From positions 55,911 through 119,910 of the forward strand of contig JABVXV010000119.1 in assembly GCA_013365325.1 (NCBI GenBank): a stretch of 64,000 nucleotides of DNA, given 5' to 3'. Under the pieces are notes generated by a model, which saw only the letters and a list, made by a program, of their open reading frames with translations, had not been told where the DNA came from and searched no databases. The translations under genes were made by a program, and so were the position numbers. This DNA comes from Dipetalonema caudispina. Lineage: Eukaryota; Nematoda; Chromadorea; Rhabditida; Onchocercidae. Positions 27,101-41,500 of this stretch are shown here, piece by piece; within the stretch, counting starts at the first letter, position 1; each line of letters begins with the position of its first letter.

Positions 27101-30100
27101 TAGAGAAAACATCAATTCGTGCACAAAATTTTTATTTTTAAATTTTAATATCACACTCCTATGCCATTTGTTTTAAAATCATACTGCATCAATATTTTAT
27201 TCATCTGTCATAGATTTCCACTTATTTCAGCACTTCAATCCAGATTGCAACAATTCGATCCAGATTTCACTGAAGGAGTTTCTGATGAAAGTGATAGCGA
27301 CAATAATGATATTGAGGATGAAATGGCTTCGGATACATCTGGTATCGAAAATACGCCTCAAGTTGGAAAATCTCCCAAAGAAAGTAGCCAACAGGTCTTG
27401 CTCATTGAACAAGATTTCAAAACTTTATGAATTGATTGTACTGGTCTAGGTAGCGGCATAAAATTCAGTAAATTGTTGTGGATTTCTTACAGTACTATGA
27501 ATAATTGGATAGAAAATTTGATGGAAGTAAACATTATTAAGTGGAAATTTTATTTATTTAATTAGAGAAAATTATTTCACTTATTTTGATTTTTCAAAAG
27601 TAGTTCAGATTTTTATTTATTCCTATTTAATTAAGAGACTTGCATTGTTTCTAAAACACTTTAAGTTTGCTTCTTCTTCTTCTCTAATGCAATACAAATA
27701 TTAAAAATGTTCCACATTAATGGTGAAATGTCTTATAGTCAACTAACAGCAATGATTTGTTTGGAAGTCAACCAGAAAGTATCGGAGCTCCAGCTGCTTT
27801 AGCGACTGGTTCAGATCATTCGGGAGGAAATTTACGAAATTCCAGAACATCATCCCAATATTCACTTTTTCCATTTTCATCAAAAACTTCTTCACAAGCA
27901 TCTGTTTCTAACAAGACTTCTGGAAGGTACGTACTTTTTTTAAATAAACTGATTTGATACTAAAATAACTTTGATTTTTTAAAATGCAATCACTCATTGG
28001 ACAAATTTTTCCTTCTTATCACTTAAGAATTATTTTAAAGGCATACTGAAGAGTACAAAAAGTAATCATTTCGCATTTTCAGTCGCGAAAGAAGTCAATT
28101 TTCCCAACGAGATGATATCTTTGCTGAAAACGAGGTTAATATTCAAAATGACCCTAAATACTTTTCCATATTGTACTTTAATTTATTACTCAATAGCATC
28201 TTGCGGCTTTCTTTATATAACATTATTTAGGAGATGATCAATTGCGCCCAAAGTTATGAAATGGATATTGAGAGTGCCTGGATTCCGAAAGGTCAACAAA
28301 AGTGTGTTCCTCGGAAGGAGTAAGCGTTTTTTTTTCAGTTGGCCGAAATTGAATTTAAATTATTTTTTAGAAAGATATTTACTCTACACATTTATGTTGC
28401 TCTAAAACATTGATTTGCTCTAGGAAGTATATCCGGTATAGATGCCATAGAAATGTATCAAAAATAGTTTTATTTGCAAGAAAATTTGCTATGGAAGCTC
28501 ACTTTTTTGTAATTTGATGACGCCTTTTTTATCGTGTATTGTTACGATTTCAAAATAATCTTTAAAAAGTTGGTGTTTTGCAGTTTAGAGCCAGTGTTTT
28601 CAAAACGTGAACAGTGGTTGCGCCCTTCTAAACAATTGCCTCTTCGAAGGAAGATGAATCAGATATGTGGTAATGAACAATCCTTCGCTACAGATATTGG
28701 TTTGAGCTTCTTCTTTTTGAAATTTCAAGCAAATTTCAGATTCATTATGCATAGTTACATGTTTCATGTATCTGATTATCGGGGTAAAGGTAATTCGAAG
28801 TATCCTATCACTTAATGTATCTTATAAAAAAAATTTTCACGTGAAGAGTACAGCAACATTTAAAATTAGGAATGGCTGTTATATTGCTTCAAGTATATAT
28901 GTCTTTAGGAGAATCTGTTGAAAGTACGCCTCAGCTGAAAAAGAAAGCAATTTCTGAGTTTTTCACCGAATCGTTCACCGAAGAGCTCAGCTTCATCGAC
29001 GTAAATCTCCATTTGTCAAATAGTTGGAGAAAATAAAAATTTGGAAAAAATAGTAAATAGAGAAATTTGATTTGACTTTGCTGAATGCTGTTAGATTAAT
29101 GGAATTGATATAAAATTTCAGTATAAAAATACAAAAGAAAAACTGGAACAAACTTTGGTTGCTCCTTCGGTAACTCCGTGGACTAGCGAAGTAGAACCAG
29201 TAGATGTTCGTTATCTCTGCGTGATGTCTATGGAGATTCTTGCATTGTCATCTCGTGGAATGCCAGTACCCGATCCACAGCACGATGAGGTAAGGTATAA
29301 TATTATATGCACAAACGACTTCGTTTTTATTACTTTTATTTTAGTAATTATTTACGTCTTAAAATGCTTGATTTTTTCGAAGCATACTTTTATCCAAGTT
29401 TTAGATTTTTGGGTTATTTTATACAATTTCGATGGATATTTGCGCGCAAGACGGAACAAATAACGTGGATGGTGTTTTGTTGAACATGAATGATTCGGTG
29501 GTTGGACAGAATGAGCTTTATACTTTTGTAGCTTCTGAAATTGATCTGTTTGATGCATTTGTCAATGTTGTTCGGAGGTTTCTTTTTTTTTTTATTTTTC
29601 CTTCGGTTACTTTTATTACATTTCTTCATTTTGATATACTGTATCGGTGTGAGAATCTCTTTTAGATAGATTTAGTGGATGATTATTGTTTTTAAGAAAT
29701 ATTGTAACCATGCAGAATTATAGATATGATCCGGATATAGTTATTGGATACAATGCTGAGCGGTATTCTTGGGGTTATCTAACTGAAAGATCACTTGTTA
29801 TTGGGCGGAACTTGCTATCGGAAATTTCACGCGTTCCTGTCGGTACATGTTCCATATTTTTGCTTTAATATCAGCTTTTACAAAACTTTCAAAAACTTGT
29901 TCAAAGCATGATTAAATAATCCTTAACAGTTAATCCTTCCAATCAAAATGCTAAAAAAATGTCGTGAAGGTATAAAGTAGGTTGAAAAGAATGAAAATAG
30001 GGGGAGAGAGGAAGAAGGCATGGTATATTATGATAACTTCAAAGATCCTTTGAACTTTTTGCTTTACCATTATTGTATAGGTGCAAGTTTGGTTAACCTA

Positions 30101-33100
30101 AAATTAAACGAAGTAAGCACTGCTAACCAGTTAACAGTAGAATAAAATAGAATAATTCACGATGACAGTGTCGTGTTATCGTATGCAATATGCATTTAAC
30201 TGCAACAGAAAGTATATATGAAGTTTTTGGATTATCTTTTGGTTTTCAAAAAATTTCAGTTATGTGTTATATGAATTCAATTTTTGCAGAGATCAATGAT
30301 TATTATCGTCCTGGATTGCAGAAAAAAAGCCGGTGGGTAAAAGAGTTAGATCCAACTCCAAGAGGTAGAATACTTATAAATGTATGGCGTATTCTTCGAC
30401 ACGAAATTGCACTGAGGTTAGATTCTTTTCATCTTATTCGAACATAAGAATTTTAGATTAGTATTTTTTTTCATGTTTCCCGTGTATTCACTTACGTTTC
30501 TCCATCTGTACATAATTCTCTTCTACTGCATCATTCAATATAAATTTTTCCTCTCCAAAAAAAGTTATCACTTCTTATTAATTGTTCTTGCTCGTAGACA
30601 ACTATATTATTAGGCTGGTGCAAAAATAATTGCGACTTTTGCACTGTTTAACCTGGATATTTTATATTTCTCGAATGTAAATGGCAATATTACATGTCAT
30701 TATATTGTTTAATCCTCATTTCTGTTAGTTTCTTTTCTTTTTTTCTTTTTTTTTTTTTTTTTTTTTTTTTGTTATTAATCTAATAGTTGCTGTTTAATTT
30801 ACATTTATTTAGACTAAGGTAATGTGCTAGACAAAGACCAAATTGAATGAAGGAGATGAGAGTCTTAAAAAAAATGAATGTACGAACTGTCATCAGGCAT
30901 AATTAATAAGTAGTTAAGAGCAATCGTGAATCTGATCCTCTTACCATTACACCATTACACATCAAACTGCCAACATCACTTATCTTGCAGTCCTTTTATA
31001 ATTTCTGGCAACTAGAAAGATGAAGAAGCTCAATTAATAACTGAGGATTAAAATTGTCGTTTTGAAGTGTTATATTTTCATATTCTATGCAATTACATTG
31101 ATTGGATTACAACTACTAAACTTAGATTATATACAACAACAACTGATAACTGTCATCTCAGCGATTGCATGATAAGATGCTCAGTATGATTTATCGAAAT
31201 CACGCTTGAAAAAAGTGATCAAAAATGGCCACTACGGCTTCCTGAATTTTGGAGAAACGGTTACAAAAATCTTTCGCATTTCTAGCTATTGAAATTCAAC
31301 GGGAATGGTATACTTCTTATGCACGATAACGCTTGATAATCAACAAACAATATTACAGTTGACAACAAAGTCTAACTTCATCCGACATATTCATTTAATC
31401 TTTCGTCATTCGATTACCACATCTTTAAACATTTCGATTACTTTAGTTGAAAAAATATTTTCACAACTAGCTGAATGTAGAAAATGCTTTCCATAAATTC
31501 GTAGAATTCCGAAATATGGCTTTTTAAAAGTTGTTTTTCGCTGACATAAAATATGTTGATTGTTATATGATTTCGATTTCGTTCAATGTAATTAATCATT
31601 TGAATTTTACGGTCCATAATACTGATAAAAATGTTTTAAAAATACATAATTCTTCTTTTCAGGAATTATGCCATTTCAAATGTCGTTAATAGTGTTTTGA
31701 AGCGAAGATTTCCTCATTACAGCTTCTCAACACTTTCAGATTGGATTTCATCTGGCAAAAAGGATCTGATGTAATTCGTTTTTTCTTTCTTTTTTTTTTT
31801 TTTTTTTTTTTTTGTTTCTCAAAGTATCATTAATCTGTCATTGTTTCCATTTGTTTGAAACAGAACAATCTGCATACATTTTTTTCCCCTAGTTTTGACA
31901 TGAATATTATGCCTAAGCAACCTAATTTTGTCTATCAAATAATGCTTAATATAACCATAAAGCGATAAAGCGATAAAACATTATCACTATCGTAGCAATA
32001 TCAAACGTTATATCTTTCATCACTGCAAAAGAAGGGAAAATGTTTAAAAAATAGCTTATAGAACAAATAGTATGAAGGATAAAATAGCGAGAAAGATAGA
32101 ATCAAAAGGCGTTCTCAATAATAATTATTGTTATAATAAGATTTAAATGATCAGTAACTTTTAAAATGATTTTTTTTTTTTAATTCTTGCATCAAATATT
32201 ATTTGGAAAATGTTTTAGTATCCTCGTTCTGAAACATATGAAGCTGTATTGTCAATTGAATCTTCTAATCCTGTTACGATTAGATTTTTTTACGAAGACA
32301 TCGGAAATGGCACGTCTTTATGGTATACAGGTATTTTTTTTCTTTTGGTTTTAATTGTTTTATACCTATCTTACTATCATGTGATCTGTGGGATCAATCA
32401 TATTTTGAATTTAGTTCAATGAAGTATTAACACGTGGTTCGCAATTTCGAGTTGAGTCAATGCTTTTACGACTGGCACGTCGAGAAAAATATGTTGCTCC
32501 CAGTATCTCTCCTGCTCAAAGAGGAGCGTAAGTTTTGCTTTGTTTTGAAATGACATGGTGCGTTACGGAAGTTTCGCGAGTATGTTGCTGGATTTCGTCT
32601 ATTTTTTCGCCTTTCATGGCTCACTTTTTTAATATTCATTTTTTCAGAATGTGCTCACCAGAAACACTACCATTAACTATGGAACCGGAATCAGGTTTTT
32701 ATTGTGATCCAGTTATTGTACTCGATTTTCAATCGCTTTATCCATCCATCATTATTGCTTACAATTACTGTTTTACTACATGCTTGGGAAAGGTATCACA
32801 TGTTGAAAATATCTATTCAGCAAACAGAATGATCGAATTTGGTGGTTTGGAATACAATTGTCCGGTTTGTTTATACTGGCTTCTCATTCATTCATAAATT
32901 ATGTTCCATAAAGGCTATATTTTTTAATTAGTCAATTCTACTACAGCTTTCCTTTATTTATTTTCTTTTGTACTTATTGTTAAGCGTTTTATTTATTTTC
33001 TTTTTTAAATTTGTTCACTTTTTATTTTTTTTTCCAGTTACTACAATTCTTTTTCCTTTTTTAGAAATATTCTTCTGTATCCTTATATCCATTATTTGTT

Positions 33101-36100
33101 ATTATTTTGATGAAGGTGTAGTCAAGATTAATTTATTTCAAGAATTTGTTTTCGAATAATTTAGGTTGTTTCAGTAGATCTTCATATTGTTATTTCATAA
33201 ATTTTGTTTAGATAGACGATATTCTTTCGATGCTTACCGCTAACAAATTGCACATATCACCAACAGGAGCCATTTTTTGTCAAAAAACTATTCGAAGAGG
33301 TTGCTTTTTCTCTATTTAATGCTAAAATTTAGATTTGACAAAATTCTACATTATTTATCTATTTTCTTATTGATAATTGAAGGTCTGATGCCTGTGATGC
33401 TTGAAGAAATTTTGAATACAAGAATAATGGTGAAAAAAGCTGCAAAGGAATCAAAAAATGATCGAGTATGTTAGATTTACATTATTTTTTCTTTTGTGAA
33501 CTGTTCGATAATGTTTGATTTTAGTAAGAATTAATTCTCTTTTTGTATGCTTGTTCTTTGTCTTTTTTTTTCCTTCTTTCTTTTTTTCGGTATATGATGT
33601 AAGAGCAGTGATTATTGAAGTTCCAGTGGTTAAAATTATTGAAGGATAGAGAAGTATGTGAAAGCAAAGTCTGAGCTATAATTATTTTTGAGTTGAAGAA
33701 AATTGTTGAGTTTTACGTTATGTGTAACAAATATAACTGTTGACTGTTTTAAGTATGTTTGTGTTTTTTGAAGATGACCTTGTAACCATTAGAGATGTTA
33801 ATCACTGCTTGATAAGGGTGATGCCAAATTGTAACACTTAAATAACCTCTTTATGTAATAATAGAACTTTTAGTAGAAAATTCTTCAGCAGTTAAAAAAT
33901 ATGGGATCGGTTTGAGATATGATCAAATCAGAATTTAGTAGTTGAAAATTAGACATTTGATAAAGCGGTTGAAGAAATTAAAGATTTGAAAAACTTGAAA
34001 TAAATCCTCATCAAATCTTTTCAATAACACTTTTTTTTCAAATTCGCGTAAGTAATTTCTTTATAGCGATTGGCTCGTATATTGGAAGCACGACAATTGG
34101 CGTTGAAATTGATCGCGAATGTAACATATGGTTATGCAGCAGCGAATTTTAGTGGACGTATGCCATGTGTTGAGGTAGCTGACGCGATTGTAGGAAAGGT
34201 TAGGCTTAAATCCCGTCATGAAGCTGTTTTAGAAATGAAATGAAGAAATATGGACAGTAAAGAATCTTTTCGGTTTTTTTTCAGGGGAGAGAAACTCTGG
34301 AGAGAGCTATGAAATTGGTCGACGGAGGAGCTTACGGAAGTTCACGGGTAATCTATGGTGATACTGATAGCATGTTTGTAGTTTGCCCAGGTTCGTTTTT
34401 ATTTTGTTTCAAGAATTATGATATATTCTCAGATAACTGGAAATATAATAAATAAAAGTATTACGGGAAAACGTGCTTCCTGAGTATGCCGAATAGTTTT
34501 TGTATCTATAAAAAAATTTTTCCAGGAGCAACCCGAGCTGAAGCCTTTGACATTGGCAAACGGATTGCTGATGATGTGACTAATGCAAATCCGAATCCAG
34601 TAAAGCTAAAATTAGAAAAAATTATGCATCCACTTATTTTGGAATCGAAGAAGCGATATGTGGGAATGAGCTATGAAAGTATCGATGATGTGGAAGGTGT
34701 CTTTGATGCCAAAGGAATTGAGACGGTTCGAAGGGATTCATGTCCGCTTGTTTCAAAGGTTAATTTGCTCTTTTTTCGTCAAAATGAGTGAAAAATGGTT
34801 TGTTTCAATTTTCAGTTATTTTAACAATAATACAGGTGATAAATGAGTTGTAAGTCCATAAGTAAATAAACAAGAATTTGTAATTTTTTTCTTTCCTTTT
34901 TTTCTCGTTACTTTTTTTCTCGTTAACCCATTTTTACATGCAATCATACTACTGAATTCTTTTTTAGATTTTGGAAAAAGCTTTGCGTTTCCTTTTCGTT
35001 AATGATGTGAATCGAATGGTACGCTATCTGGACATGCAACTTTCCAATCTCTCCCAGCTCCCGTTATCAGATTTCATATTTAGTCGTGAATATCGTAAAT
35101 CATATGCAGAATCTGCGGTTGTAGCATCGAAGTTAATAGCTGAGTGAGAATTGAAGGATTTTCTGCATTGTAATTTAAAAATGCTTATTACCTAGGCATG
35201 TTCAGCACTTCTAAAAATTTTTCTTTTAGGAAACGAAAAGCTGTATGCCCACGTTATGAGCCGGAAGTTGGTGAGCGAGTTCCGTATGTAATTGTTTGTG
35301 GTGAACCAAACAGCACTTTGATCTCATGCGTTCGTGAACCCGAAGAGTTCATTTCCAATCGCCGTTTAAGGATCAATTTCGAATATTACGTAAGACGTCA
35401 AGTGTTGCCTTCACTGCATCGAGCTCTTGATCTCGTTCCACTAAAAATCGAATGGCGTTGTCCTACAACTGTTGGTTGCTATAAGTTCGTCCTTCATATA
35501 ATTAAAATTTATTGTGAATAAAGAAGAGAGCACTCATACCAGTATCAGTTGTCTAAATACCGATAAGTAGAAGCGAAAAGAGAAAACACATTAATTTATT
35601 GCAATATTTTTGAGAAGAGTTACTTATTTGTATTCTAGCTTAGTCGTTTAAATTCATTTGATCGATTTGTTATGAACATTGATAATATTTCATTCCTAAT
35701 AAAGAAATCCGATTTCAGTTGTAGAGCATTAGGTGCACGATTGTGGTGCAAAGAATGCATCGTTGATCCGAAAGCTCTTCTGCTGTCAATATGTGATTAT
35801 TATCGGGAAAGACGCCTTCTTGCTCAGCTCAATGATAAATGCCGTAAATGTTTATGTAAGTTACAATTTCCAAACCAACAATTCTTATGTAATGGCCATT
35901 ATTTTCTTCTAGCTTTAATCAAAAGCTGTAAAAAACAATTCTTTAATATGTATATCATTCCTGTAGACCATTCTGTTGTAGAATTTTCAATGGTATGTGA
36001 AGTATTGTCGTCTTTTGTTAATTTTTGCAGTATTATGTAAGGTAAGATATCAGGTGCTACTCCATTTCCTATGACAAATATTTTCAGCTGAGGTGGACAT

Positions 36101-36408
36101 GCAAGTATTCTAGCATTATATTTTCCTGTTCTTTCTGCTATTCTATACTTTCATCTTGAATAAAATCGTAACTCTTTTAACATTATCACTCTGAACTGTT
36201 AAGAATTTTTTTGCAAATTTGAGCAGGTATTTACTTATCTATTCATTTATTCTTTTTTTTTGCAGCATTGCGATCAATAAACATCGATTACAACAAATGT
36301 ATCAATATGGCATGCATCATCAAACAAAAACGAATTTTTTTAAATCGTTCAATGGCAGAACTTGCAATAAGAAGTCATTTTTTAACAGGCGATAAATCTC
36401 ACCAGTAG
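24141..36408 (+). CDS. REV3: DNA polymerase zeta catalytic subunit REV3
   Basis: Catalytic subunit of the translesion B-family polymerase zeta, in the nucleus. More than 30 short exons span 12.3 kb; I estimate 1,400-1,500 residues, about half of human REV3L, the difference lying in the middle. N-terminus: SVRNVTCDYYLEKP, VHGVFPYIVIRTG. Exonuclease-like domain: YLCVMSMEILALSSRG, RRYDPDIVIGYNAERYSWGY, with the first acidic pair degenerate as in other REV3 (no proofreading expected). Polymerase motif A DFQSLYPSIIIAYNYCF from about 32724; motif B region ANVTYGYAAANFSGRMPC; motif C YGDTDS at 34354-34371; KKRYVG and GIETVRRDSCP. C-terminus: CysA CYNCRALGARLWCKEC, then CysB CRKC and CINMAC (the iron-sulfur site in the family), ending in DKSHQ. 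The junction 25322 to about 25857 is one phase off in my model, so an exon is probably missing there. Confidence 0.92.
24446..24505 (+). repeat. 30-bp tandem duplication that doubles a REV3 splice acceptor
   Basis: Two adjacent identical 30-base units, 24446-24475 and 24476-24505, each with a TTTAATAG acceptor. Splicing at 24499 gives the family sequence. Splicing at 24469 stays in frame with no stop and adds ten residues. The unit length is a multiple of three. Confidence 0.9.
30608..31650 (+). mobile_element. Decayed mariner (Tc1/mariner) transposon in a REV3 intron
   Basis: After a TA at 30608-30609 comes TTAGGCTGGTGCAAAAATAA, matching the terminal inverted repeat of the mariner group that includes human Hsmar1/MADE1. 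About 700 bases on, one + frame from 31316 reads LMHDNA, then LHPTYSFNLSSFDYHIFKHF, the mariner HDNARPH and HPPYSPDLAPSDYHLF regions with the catalytic Asp positions still visible. At least three stops fall between or after them in that frame, so the transposase is dead. I could not find the right-hand inverted repeat, so the 3' edge is approximate and probably lost. The span of about 1 kb is shorter than an intact 1.3-kb mariner. Same strand as REV3. Confidence 0.82.
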
Positions 36409-38555
36409 ATTTATTAGGAATTTTGATGTAGTTTTCTTTGATTGTCAAAAAATGTTGCTTAGAAAGTAATATTTTTACCATATTTTTCTTGAAAGTGCCA
36501 TTCAGAGTGTGATATTTTTGTGAAATTCTTGGTAGTTTCATTTTATTAGGTATTGTTTTTACCAAGACTGCAACTAAAATTACTTGAAAAGAAAAGTGCT
36601 ATAAAAATTTTTGCTTGCTCAACTTAATTACCAAACTGTGCATATTATATAGATAAGTGAAAGAATTCTAAATTGTCAAATCCTTTTTTAAAAATGATTT
36701 ATGAGCTTGCCGGATGGGAATGATTGTCAGAATAATATATCTAACTATGGCATAGTTGCCCATTGGATAGATCTGGATCATTTCTGAGAAGGCTTATTCA
36801 TGACTATTGCTTAGGCTGATATGACTATTGTCGCATGTTTATAATACAAAACGATCTCCGGTTTGTTGGTGCTTTCAATTAATATTTTTAACATTTCATA
36901 AAATTATGTAAATTCTGTATAACTCGTGATATCCAAAATATTGTTTATGCTTGTATTAATGCTTGTAAGAGTACTGTTTGTGTTTAAAATTTCCTTGGAT
37001 TTATAAAAATTTTTATATCTAAAAGGATTGATTCACTTTGCTTCCTTTTGAAAAGAAATGATCATTTGGGAAATGTTCAAATTATGTAATTGTTCAAGTT
37101 CATATACAGTCAGTGTTCTATGAAGAATACTTCATCAAAGGAAGTTCTATTATAAATGCCAGTGATACCTTAGGAAAGAATCAATGATAACCAGATGAAA
37201 ACTCTGAAAAGTGCTAATTGGAGAAGGATTAAATGAATGAAAGATTTCAAAAGTTACTACAAAGAAAGAATTTTACAAAATGTTTTACTTCAACAACTAT
37301 CTTAGCAAAATTTCAAATGAAGATTGAAGGAAGTTATCTCAAGAATGATACCAAAAGAAGGTTTTAGAGAGAAATTCAAAAATTTCTAGTTTGATAAGCT
37401 ACAGTATCGGATAAGGCATAATATCACAATAAGCAAACTAATAGTCAGTCAGATAAATAAATGATGTAATTAGTTCCACTCTATTTAGGATCAAAATTAA
37501 GTTTTTGAAATTTTATAAGTCTACAAGTTAATTTTTTGTTTTTTTCCAACTGTTACATATTGCGTAGGTTTTCTCACATTTCATTCTCTTGAAGGAAAAT
37601 ATGAATTCAAAATTAAGGAATGATATTATTTATCATTTTGTCTGTATAGATTGAAATGATGATATATCAGAACTCTCCGTCTCTCTCTCTCTCTCTCTCC
37701 CTCTACTACTTCATTGAAATAAAAATTTATTCTTCTAAAATCTTCAAATGATAGTTGTAATCCTTAAAAGTCAGTGAGAAGTTTGAAGTATCGATTGCAA
37801 ATTATAAAATATTTAATTTCGGAGTTTTTTTTTTTTTTCCCCGGAGATTTGGAATAGAACTTTAACAGCAAATTCATTTATGTAAATGCATTTAAAAGTA
37901 GAATTCATGATCGCGTACATCTCAAAGACATTAAGTAATTCGTTAAAATAAAAAAGGTCAAAACAAGATATTGATTAGATATGAACGATCTTCAAATCCT
38001 CAAAAAATTATTCTTCATATCTTTAATTAATTAAATTTCACCAAAGATAATGACTTCTCATTATCATATTCTATTGAATAATAAAGAATTAATTGTATCG
38101 GTATGAGCAATTATAACCAAGATCTACCTTTGAGAGATTTACCTGAAAATAAAGATAAGCGCGAAAATTATGATAATAACAATAATGATTGTATCGTTGA
38201 TCATCCATTAATCTTTTGTATTATTTGGATAACTTTTTGTATTACTAATAAATTATCAATGCTTTTTATTCCATCGATAATATATTTTGTAAATTTTAAG
38301 AATGAATAACAAATTAAGGAACGATAATTAAGGATGATATTTTAGATAATTAAAAAGATATTCAAAAGTTGTAATTGTGTTAATTGATTATAAGATTTAA
38401 GTATAAACGATTTGGAAGAAAAAAATTATGAAGTAAATTTTAGGATATGAAATTATAGGATAAAAGAAGTTATAAAAATTACCCAAGAAAGGATGAGAAG
38501 ATGAAATTCTGATTATACTTTGTTTTATTTATTGGTTAGTTTCTCTTCTTTTTAG
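36409..38555. other. Region between REV3 and the eIF4A-like gene
   Basis: About 2.1 kb, AT-rich. It holds a CT microsatellite at 37681-37705. A 68-codon open frame with ATG at 38103 (MSNYNQDLPLRDLPENKDKR...) resembles a polar N-terminus and could be the missing first exon of the eIF4A-like gene. However, each of its phase-1 donors would create a stop at the junction to 38556, so I do not join them. Confidence 0.5.
37681..37705 (+). repeat. CT microsatellite
   Basis: About ten CT units flanked by C-rich variants, between REV3 and the eIF4A-like gene. Confidence 0.85.
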
Positions 38556-41500
38556 AATTATCCTACAATTTCAAAATGGAATTTGAATTACGAAGACAAG
38601 CATTAGATTGTATTCAACAGGATATACCAGAGATACAAGTGATTATTCTTGTTCTTACTCGTCAACTTGCCTTTAAGGTATGAAATTTTTCGTTGTTTAT
38701 ACCTAATTCAATTTCAGATCTTTGTAGAAAATACAATTTTATGAATTGATAGGCATTTTTCTCATTTTTTTTTCTATCTTTCATTATTGTTTCATTTATT
38801 TTATGAATTTTTTTAAAAAAGTATAATTTAAAAAGGTTTTATTTAAGGAATTTAAAAAAAATGATAATTATCCATTTGCAATGGAAATCGTTGATGGATC
38901 TATTCATTTGTTGAATAAATGAAAATTTATATTTTATAAAGCTAATTTTATAAATTTCAATCAGGAAGCATTCTTTCAAATATATGAAATTTAAAAATTT
39001 TCAAAATTCTCAATAAACCAATTTTAAGGTAGCAAGGCAATTGAATGAGGATGTAGGAGAAATGAAATGTTTACCATGTATCAATGATCGAAGAGTTGAA
39101 TTACATATTGATGAGATGAAACAACATTATTTTCCTATCATTGCTGGAACATTGGGAAGGATTGATTTATTGTTTTATCGAAATGTATTAAGTAAATTAA
39201 GCGTAACTTTTTTCAAATTTAAACATAACCATTAATTAGCTAATTAATAAAGGAATTTTTTATTTCATTAGTTTTTTGAATCGCAAATGATTCTTCCAAT
39301 GATTCTCGAATCATTTCCGGCATTTTCTACGATTCGTTGTGATATTGGTTAATTTCTAATATATTCATATGAATAATAAATTTGCTTACTAATTATGTAA
39401 AGCTAACATCATTTAAACATCTAATTATGCACTGAATGGAAATAATTTGTTAAAAGTATGCTATCTGGTCATTCTGTTATAATTAATTGCTAATGAAATA
39501 ATGATCAATATTTTGCTGCTATTTGTCATCTTATCAAAGATTTAAGCAAAATCTCTTCTTCAGGATTAAAGAATTTTAATCTACATCAATGTTGTCAATA
39601 ATCATTGATTATTGCTAGTTACATTTTAAATCGTCGAATATCTAATGTTGAGTAATACATTTAATTTTTGCAGATAATAGGTAAATGGATGATTATTTTA
39701 GCGAATAAGAAGTTAGAAATTTTTAAAACTATAGTAGGCTAAAATTTTCAATAAATTATAATTTCAAACAGGGTTAAAAATAAGCAATAATGTGAAATAT
39801 TTAGAAATTATTTTCTAATTTTTATTATTGCAAAAATTTTTCTGCAGAGCCAACATATATCAAAGAATTATTCATCTTGGATTCTATTGCAATGGTCAAT
39901 TTTCCATTGAAAAGATCATTGGAACGTGTGTTAGGCTTCATTCAAAAACATGTTCATGTAAGCTATTCTGCAAATTAAATAATTATCATTAGCTGAATAA
40001 TTAATCATTTGTATGATTATAAATACTTAGAGCACTTTAGGGATAATGTTTCTTTTTTTTTTTTTTTGTTGATAATTTTCGTCTAAATCTCGACAATGTC
40101 TGATAATTTAATTTAAATCTATTTGTGCTTAATCCATAAAATTCCTTAATTCGACAAATACATATGGTATTATGTGGTTTATTCGATTACAATTTCATCA
40201 ACTACTTAGATAATTAGTTTTTTAAAAAGAAAAAAAAACTTTTAATTAAAAAAGAAATATATTTCGAAAAAAAAATTATTAATATTAATTCGAAAATTTC
40301 ATAGAAGCATTTCATTCATTTCATTGAAAAAAAAATAAATAAATAAATAAAGTATGTAAAATCCTTTATGATAAATATATGAAAATAAATGCTACTGAAG
40401 TGTTTACGTATACGATAATTATGATCAATCATTTCTTATTAATTTATTTACAATTATTAATTTATTTTAGATAACATTACATTTACCACCCAATGCATTT
40501 ACGTATACGACAATTATGATCAATCATTAGTTCTTATTAATTTATTTATAATTATTAATTTATTTTAGATAACATTACATTTACCACTCAATGCATTTAC
40601 GTATACGACAATTATGATCAATCATTATTTCTTATTAATTTATTTACAATTATTAATTTATTTTAGATAACATTACATTTACCACCCAATCCATCAATTG
40701 TACGTCAAATACAAAATTTCATTGGTAATGTTTCTTGCTATGGTACACATCCAGATCTTCTTGAAACAAATCATTTTGCATTACATGTTTCAGATGAGGT
40801 TTATTTTTAATCATTTGAAAATAATATAAATAAATGATTGATTGATTATATCATATAAAATACACTCTCATAAATTGAAATTTATCAACGAATTTTAGTG
40901 TAATGCATGCTCATGCAAATTATTTGATAATTAATACATGTTAATTTTATACTAAATAAATTAACATATTAAATTTAACATTAAATAAGTGAATGTCTAA
41001 TTAATAATTAAGAGAAAAAAAAAGGCGTACCATTTAAATACCACTAATTATTTCACTTTTTGCGTTCACTTTTTTAGTTCCATGAATCCAAATGATCTAT
41101 AGAACTTTTGCAGAATTTATAATTTCTTCAAAATTTTCAAAGATTTAACAAAATTCAATCGATTTGTTGTAGACTTTATTTATCATTTCACCTTCTTCAT
41201 TATCACTCAACTCAACTAATTAAATCAGTCATTTTTAAGATGCGAAAAATGGATATCCTATGTGATCTGTGTCGAACAAACACATCAGTACCTATACTTG
41301 TTTGCTGTAGCATGCAAGGAACTGCATTTGCAAATGCAAAAATATTGAGAGCGCAAAATTTACCAGTAGTTACTTTGGTTTGTTTATTTTTTTCATCGGT
41401 ATAAATCAAAAATTTAAATTAAATGTGAATTAGGCAATTTATTGAAAAGTATTTTGGCGTTATCATATATCCATCTATGATAAATTTCATCTACCTAATT

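Noticed and set aside
31305..31496. A 63-codon frame within the REV3 intron
   Set aside because: It is an out-of-frame reading of the dead mariner transposase; the homologous frame is offset.
38103..38309. Polar 68-codon frame upstream of the eIF4A-like gene as its first exon
   Set aside because: Its phase-1 donors all leave a T that forms TAA with the next exon at 38556, so it cannot be joined directly as drawn.
39273..39352. Reading FESQMILPMILESFPAFS as an extra exon of the eIF4A-like gene
   Set aside because: It has no counterpart in eIF4A, and the flanking exons join in phase without it.
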